DNA of 64,000 nucleotides, taken from assembly GCA_903930435.1 (NCBI GenBank), contig CAIYYN010000029.1:1-64000 (forward strand). The letters are read 5' to 3'. Source of the DNA: an uncultured Hyphomicrobiales bacterium (GTDB lineage: Bacteria; Pseudomonadota; Alphaproteobacteria; Rhizobiales; Ancalomicrobiaceae). The notes below the pieces were generated by a model. It saw only the letters and a program-made list of their open reading frames with translations. It did no database searches and was not told the origin of the DNA. This document shows, piece by piece, positions 62,303 to 64,000 of the stretch. Position numbers and translations under genes: made by a program. Positions within the stretch are counted from its first letter, which is position 1, and every line of letters starts with the position of its first letter.

Positions 62303-63445
62303 ATGTGCGAACAGCAAAAACATACGGTTCTGCCGCAGGTGCCTGCCCTTGACGGGGTGCGGGGGCTATCTGTCCTGTTTGTTGCATTTTCCCATTTTCC
62401 GCTGGCGATAGGCGCATTGTATTATAATTCAGTGTGGAAGTTTTCGAATGCGCTTCGTCTGAGCTATATATTTTTGGATTTCTTCTTTCTCTTGAGCGGT
62501 TTTCTGATCACAAGAATCCTATTGTCAGAAAAGGTAAGAACGGGAACAATCTCTTTTAGCAATTTCTATTTTCGACGCACTCTGAGGATATTTCCCATCT
62601 ATTATCTCGCAGCTTTGGCATGCGGTTTGATTTTCCAGCTGTCACCAACGGTCAGATTAAGTCTGCTGACTTATACATATAATTTCCTGCTGCCATTTCA
62701 TCCCACACCTATGCCATTGGAGCAGACATGGTCGCTGGCTGTTGAGGAGCAATTCTACCTGATCTGGCCGATGGTCATCCTGTTTGTTCCAACCATGGCC
62801 CTGTCACGTGTGACCGGGCTTATCGTACCTCTGACGGCAATTGCTGCGGGCCTGGCTCTGAGCGTCTGGGCTGGTACCGGTGATCAGTTGTTTTCCGGTA
62901 ATCTCGTTTACATGTCGACCTTTACCCGAATGATGTCGCTATCATTCGGCGCATGGCTTGCAGTCAGGGAATACGAGAAGCGGCCAATATCGGCTTCGTC
63001 GTCGGTGATACTGATCTTGTGCGGATTGAGTCTTCTCGGGCTGGATCGCTTCGGGAGAAGTTCAGAAATCATCGCTTCGCAAGGCACCTATTGGACCATT
63101 GCGCTCATGGGGTATTCGTCGATTGGCGTCGCGGTCATCGGCACGATCTTGTTCAATCACAGCCGGTTTGGCGATCTTTTGCGGCTTGTTCTGAGCTTCG
63201 CGCCGTTACGGGGCATTGGCCGCATTTCCTACGGTCTCTACCTCTACCATCTCCCCGTCCTGTTTTATTTCGGTCTGAACGATGCTGTCATGCAGGGGGG
63301 GCAGGCACCGATCGCCGTCGTCGCACTTGCGGCCGTCGTTATCTTCACGATCAGCATCGTGTCGTACCTTGCGATCGAGAAGCCGCTGCTGCGTCTGCGA
63401 GGCAAGTCGGACAAGGGCCGTTTGAAACCCACAGCAGCCGAATGA
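62303..63445 (+). CDS. Acyltransferase 3 family membrane protein (OafA/YrhL-like)
   Basis: Transfers O-acetyl or other acyl groups to surface polysaccharides or lipids. About 380 residues with roughly ten membrane helices. The family markers are present: PALDGVRGLSVLFVAFSHFP (catalytic His in the first helix), DFFFLLSGFLITRIL, FYFRRTLRIFPIYYLA, LEQTWSLAVEEQFYLIWP, and GRISYGLYLYHLPVLF. No C-terminal SGNH domain. ATG 62303 is chosen; TTG 62288 with AGGG just upstream is an alternative. The 5' half is AT-rich, suggesting transfer. Ends 12 bp from the end of trpE. Confidence 0.9.
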   Translation: MCEQQKHTVLPQVPALDGVRGLSVLFVAFSHFPLAIGALYYNSVWKFSNALRLSYIFLDFFFLLSGFLITRILLSEKVRTGTISFSNFYFRRTLRIFPIYYLAALACGLIFQLSPTVRLSLLTYTYNFLLPFHPTPMPLEQTWSLAVEEQFYLIWPMVILFVPTMALSRVTGLIVPLTAIAAGLALSVWAGTGDQLFSGNLVYMSTFTRMMSLSFGAWLAVREYEKRPISASSSVILILCGLSLLGLDRFGRSSEIIASQGTYWTIALMGYSSIGVAVIGTILFNHSRFGDLLRLVLSFAPLRGIGRISYGLYLYHLPVLFYFGLNDAVMQGGQAPIAVVALAAVVIFTISIVSYLAIEKPLLRLRGKSDKGRLKPTAAE

Positions 63446-63457
63446 AGCCGGACTGGC

Positions 63458-64000
63458 CTATTGCCCGCGCCGGGCGGCATTGGCGAAGCGCACCGCTTCT
63501 TCAGCGGCCCGGAACAAGGCACTGGACTTGTTGACGCATTCAGTCTGTTCGGACAAAGGCACGCTGTCTGCGACAATGCCAGCCCCTGCCTGCGCGTACA
63601 TCTTGCCGTCCTTGATGATGGACGTGCGCAGGCAGATGCAGGTGTCCATCGCGCCGTCTGCCGAGAAATAGCCGACGCAACCGGCGTAGAGGCCGCGCTT
63701 GTCCTTCTCCAGCTCGTCGATGATTTCCATCGCCCGAACCTTTGGCGCGCCCGAGACCGTCCCTGCCGGAAACCCGGCGGCGAGGGCATCGAGCACATCA
63801 TGCCGTGACGACAGTCGTCCAACCACGTTGGACACGATGTGCATGACGTGGCTGTAATATTCGAGGAAGAATTTTTCGGTGACCTTGACCGACCCGATCT
63901 CCGAGACGCGCCCGACGTCATTGCGTCCGAGGTCGAGCAACATCAGGTGTTCCGCCAGTTCCTTAGGGTCAGCCAACAATTCCTTGGCATAAACAGCGTC
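63458..64000 (-). CDS. trpE: Anthranilate synthase component I, C-terminal part
   Basis: Makes anthranilate from chorismate with TrpG. Only the last 180 residues are in the window; the gene continues past base 64000. The chorismate-binding signature is clear: [66 protein letters not shown] and [13 protein letters not shown]. Separated from trpG by about 3 kb. PabB is closely related, but the neighbouring trp genes favour TrpE. Confidence 0.93.
   Translation of the reverse strand, partial: DAVYAKELLADPKELAEHLMLLDLGRNDVGRVSEIGSVKVTEKFFLEYYSHVMHIVSNVVGRLSSRHDVLDALAAGFPAGTVSGAPKVRAMEIIDELEKDKRGLYAGCVGYFSADGAMDTCICLRTSIIKDGKMYAQAGAGIVADSVPLSEQTECVNKSSALFRAAEEAVRFANAARRGQ

Noticed and set aside
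1-64000. CRISPR array, prophage or rRNA operon
   Set aside because: No regularly spaced repeats, phage structural genes or rRNA sequence were seen on reading through the window.

Overview
The window looks like a chromosomal segment of an alphaproteobacterium of the Hyphomicrobiales (Rhizobiales) type. The signs are the pcm-tolC-popZ-valS-exoR block, an ExoR-family Sel1 protein, the alphaproteobacterial form of the SOS operator (GTTC-N7-GTTC) upstream of lexA, LpxI instead of LpxH for lipid A synthesis, and the run rpsB-tsf-pyrH-frr-uppS-cdsA-rseP-bamA-lpxD-fabZ-lpxA-lpxI-lpxB / gltA / gltX / comEC / lexA-moeA-moaC-trpC-trpD-trpG. Most genes are GC-rich. AT-rich patches at about 650-2330, 29.8-30.5 kb and 61.9-62.8 kb stand out as probable acquired DNA. 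A clear bacteriochlorophyll synthase (bchG) homologue suggests a phototrophic lineage, or a former one.

Region by region. (1) 1-2.3 kb: an IS1016-type transposase cut by the window edge, followed by AT-rich DNA with a nonsense-interrupted small gene, a small ORFan and a secreted ORFan. This patch sits against the 3' end of a tRNA-Cys gene, the usual geometry of an integrated island. (2) 2.6-11.4 kb: beta-carbonic anhydrase, then pcm, tolC, popZ, valS and exoR (envelope export, polar organisation, translation, exopolysaccharide/motility control). (3) 11.4-13.9 kb: a two-gene carnitine-degradation operon, a BKACE enzyme followed by an L-carnitine dehydrogenase fused to a hot-dog thioesterase, predicted to convert L-carnitine to glycine betaine. 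(4) 14-23.7 kb: a same-strand run of KKCGH-type lyase, NMT1-type ABC transporter (four genes), a second KKCGH-type lyase, a bchG homologue and a membrane-anchored alpha/beta hydrolase. It is divergent from an atypical SDR and a DUF2848 gene. This is the least explained part of the window. (5) 23.8-31.3 kb: 4Fe-4S-type uracil-DNA glycosylase, chemoreceptor, GST, AhpD-like protein with divergent LysR regulator, cytochrome b561, a secreted ORFan next to tRNA-Glu, and an unlisted 35-residue membrane protein with a near-perfect Shine-Dalgarno. (6) 31.5-49.5 kb: dnaE, then the translation/nucleotide/envelope run. dxr, which usually lies between cdsA and rseP in alphaproteobacteria, is missing. (7) 49.5-64 kb: gltA, gltX, comEC, lexA with its SOS box, moeA-moaC-trpC-trpD-trpG, then a divergent phosphoesterase/acyltransferase pair that separates trpG from trpE, which runs off the right edge.

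The housekeeping parts work together as the envelope biogenesis line (UppS lipid carrier, CdsA phospholipid precursor, RseP and BamA for envelope stress and outer-membrane assembly, LpxD/A/I/B and FabZ for lipid A and fatty acids) and as tryptophan plus molybdopterin synthesis. The accessory parts are mainly uptake and catabolism of small organic compounds. No CRISPR array, prophage or rRNA operon was seen.
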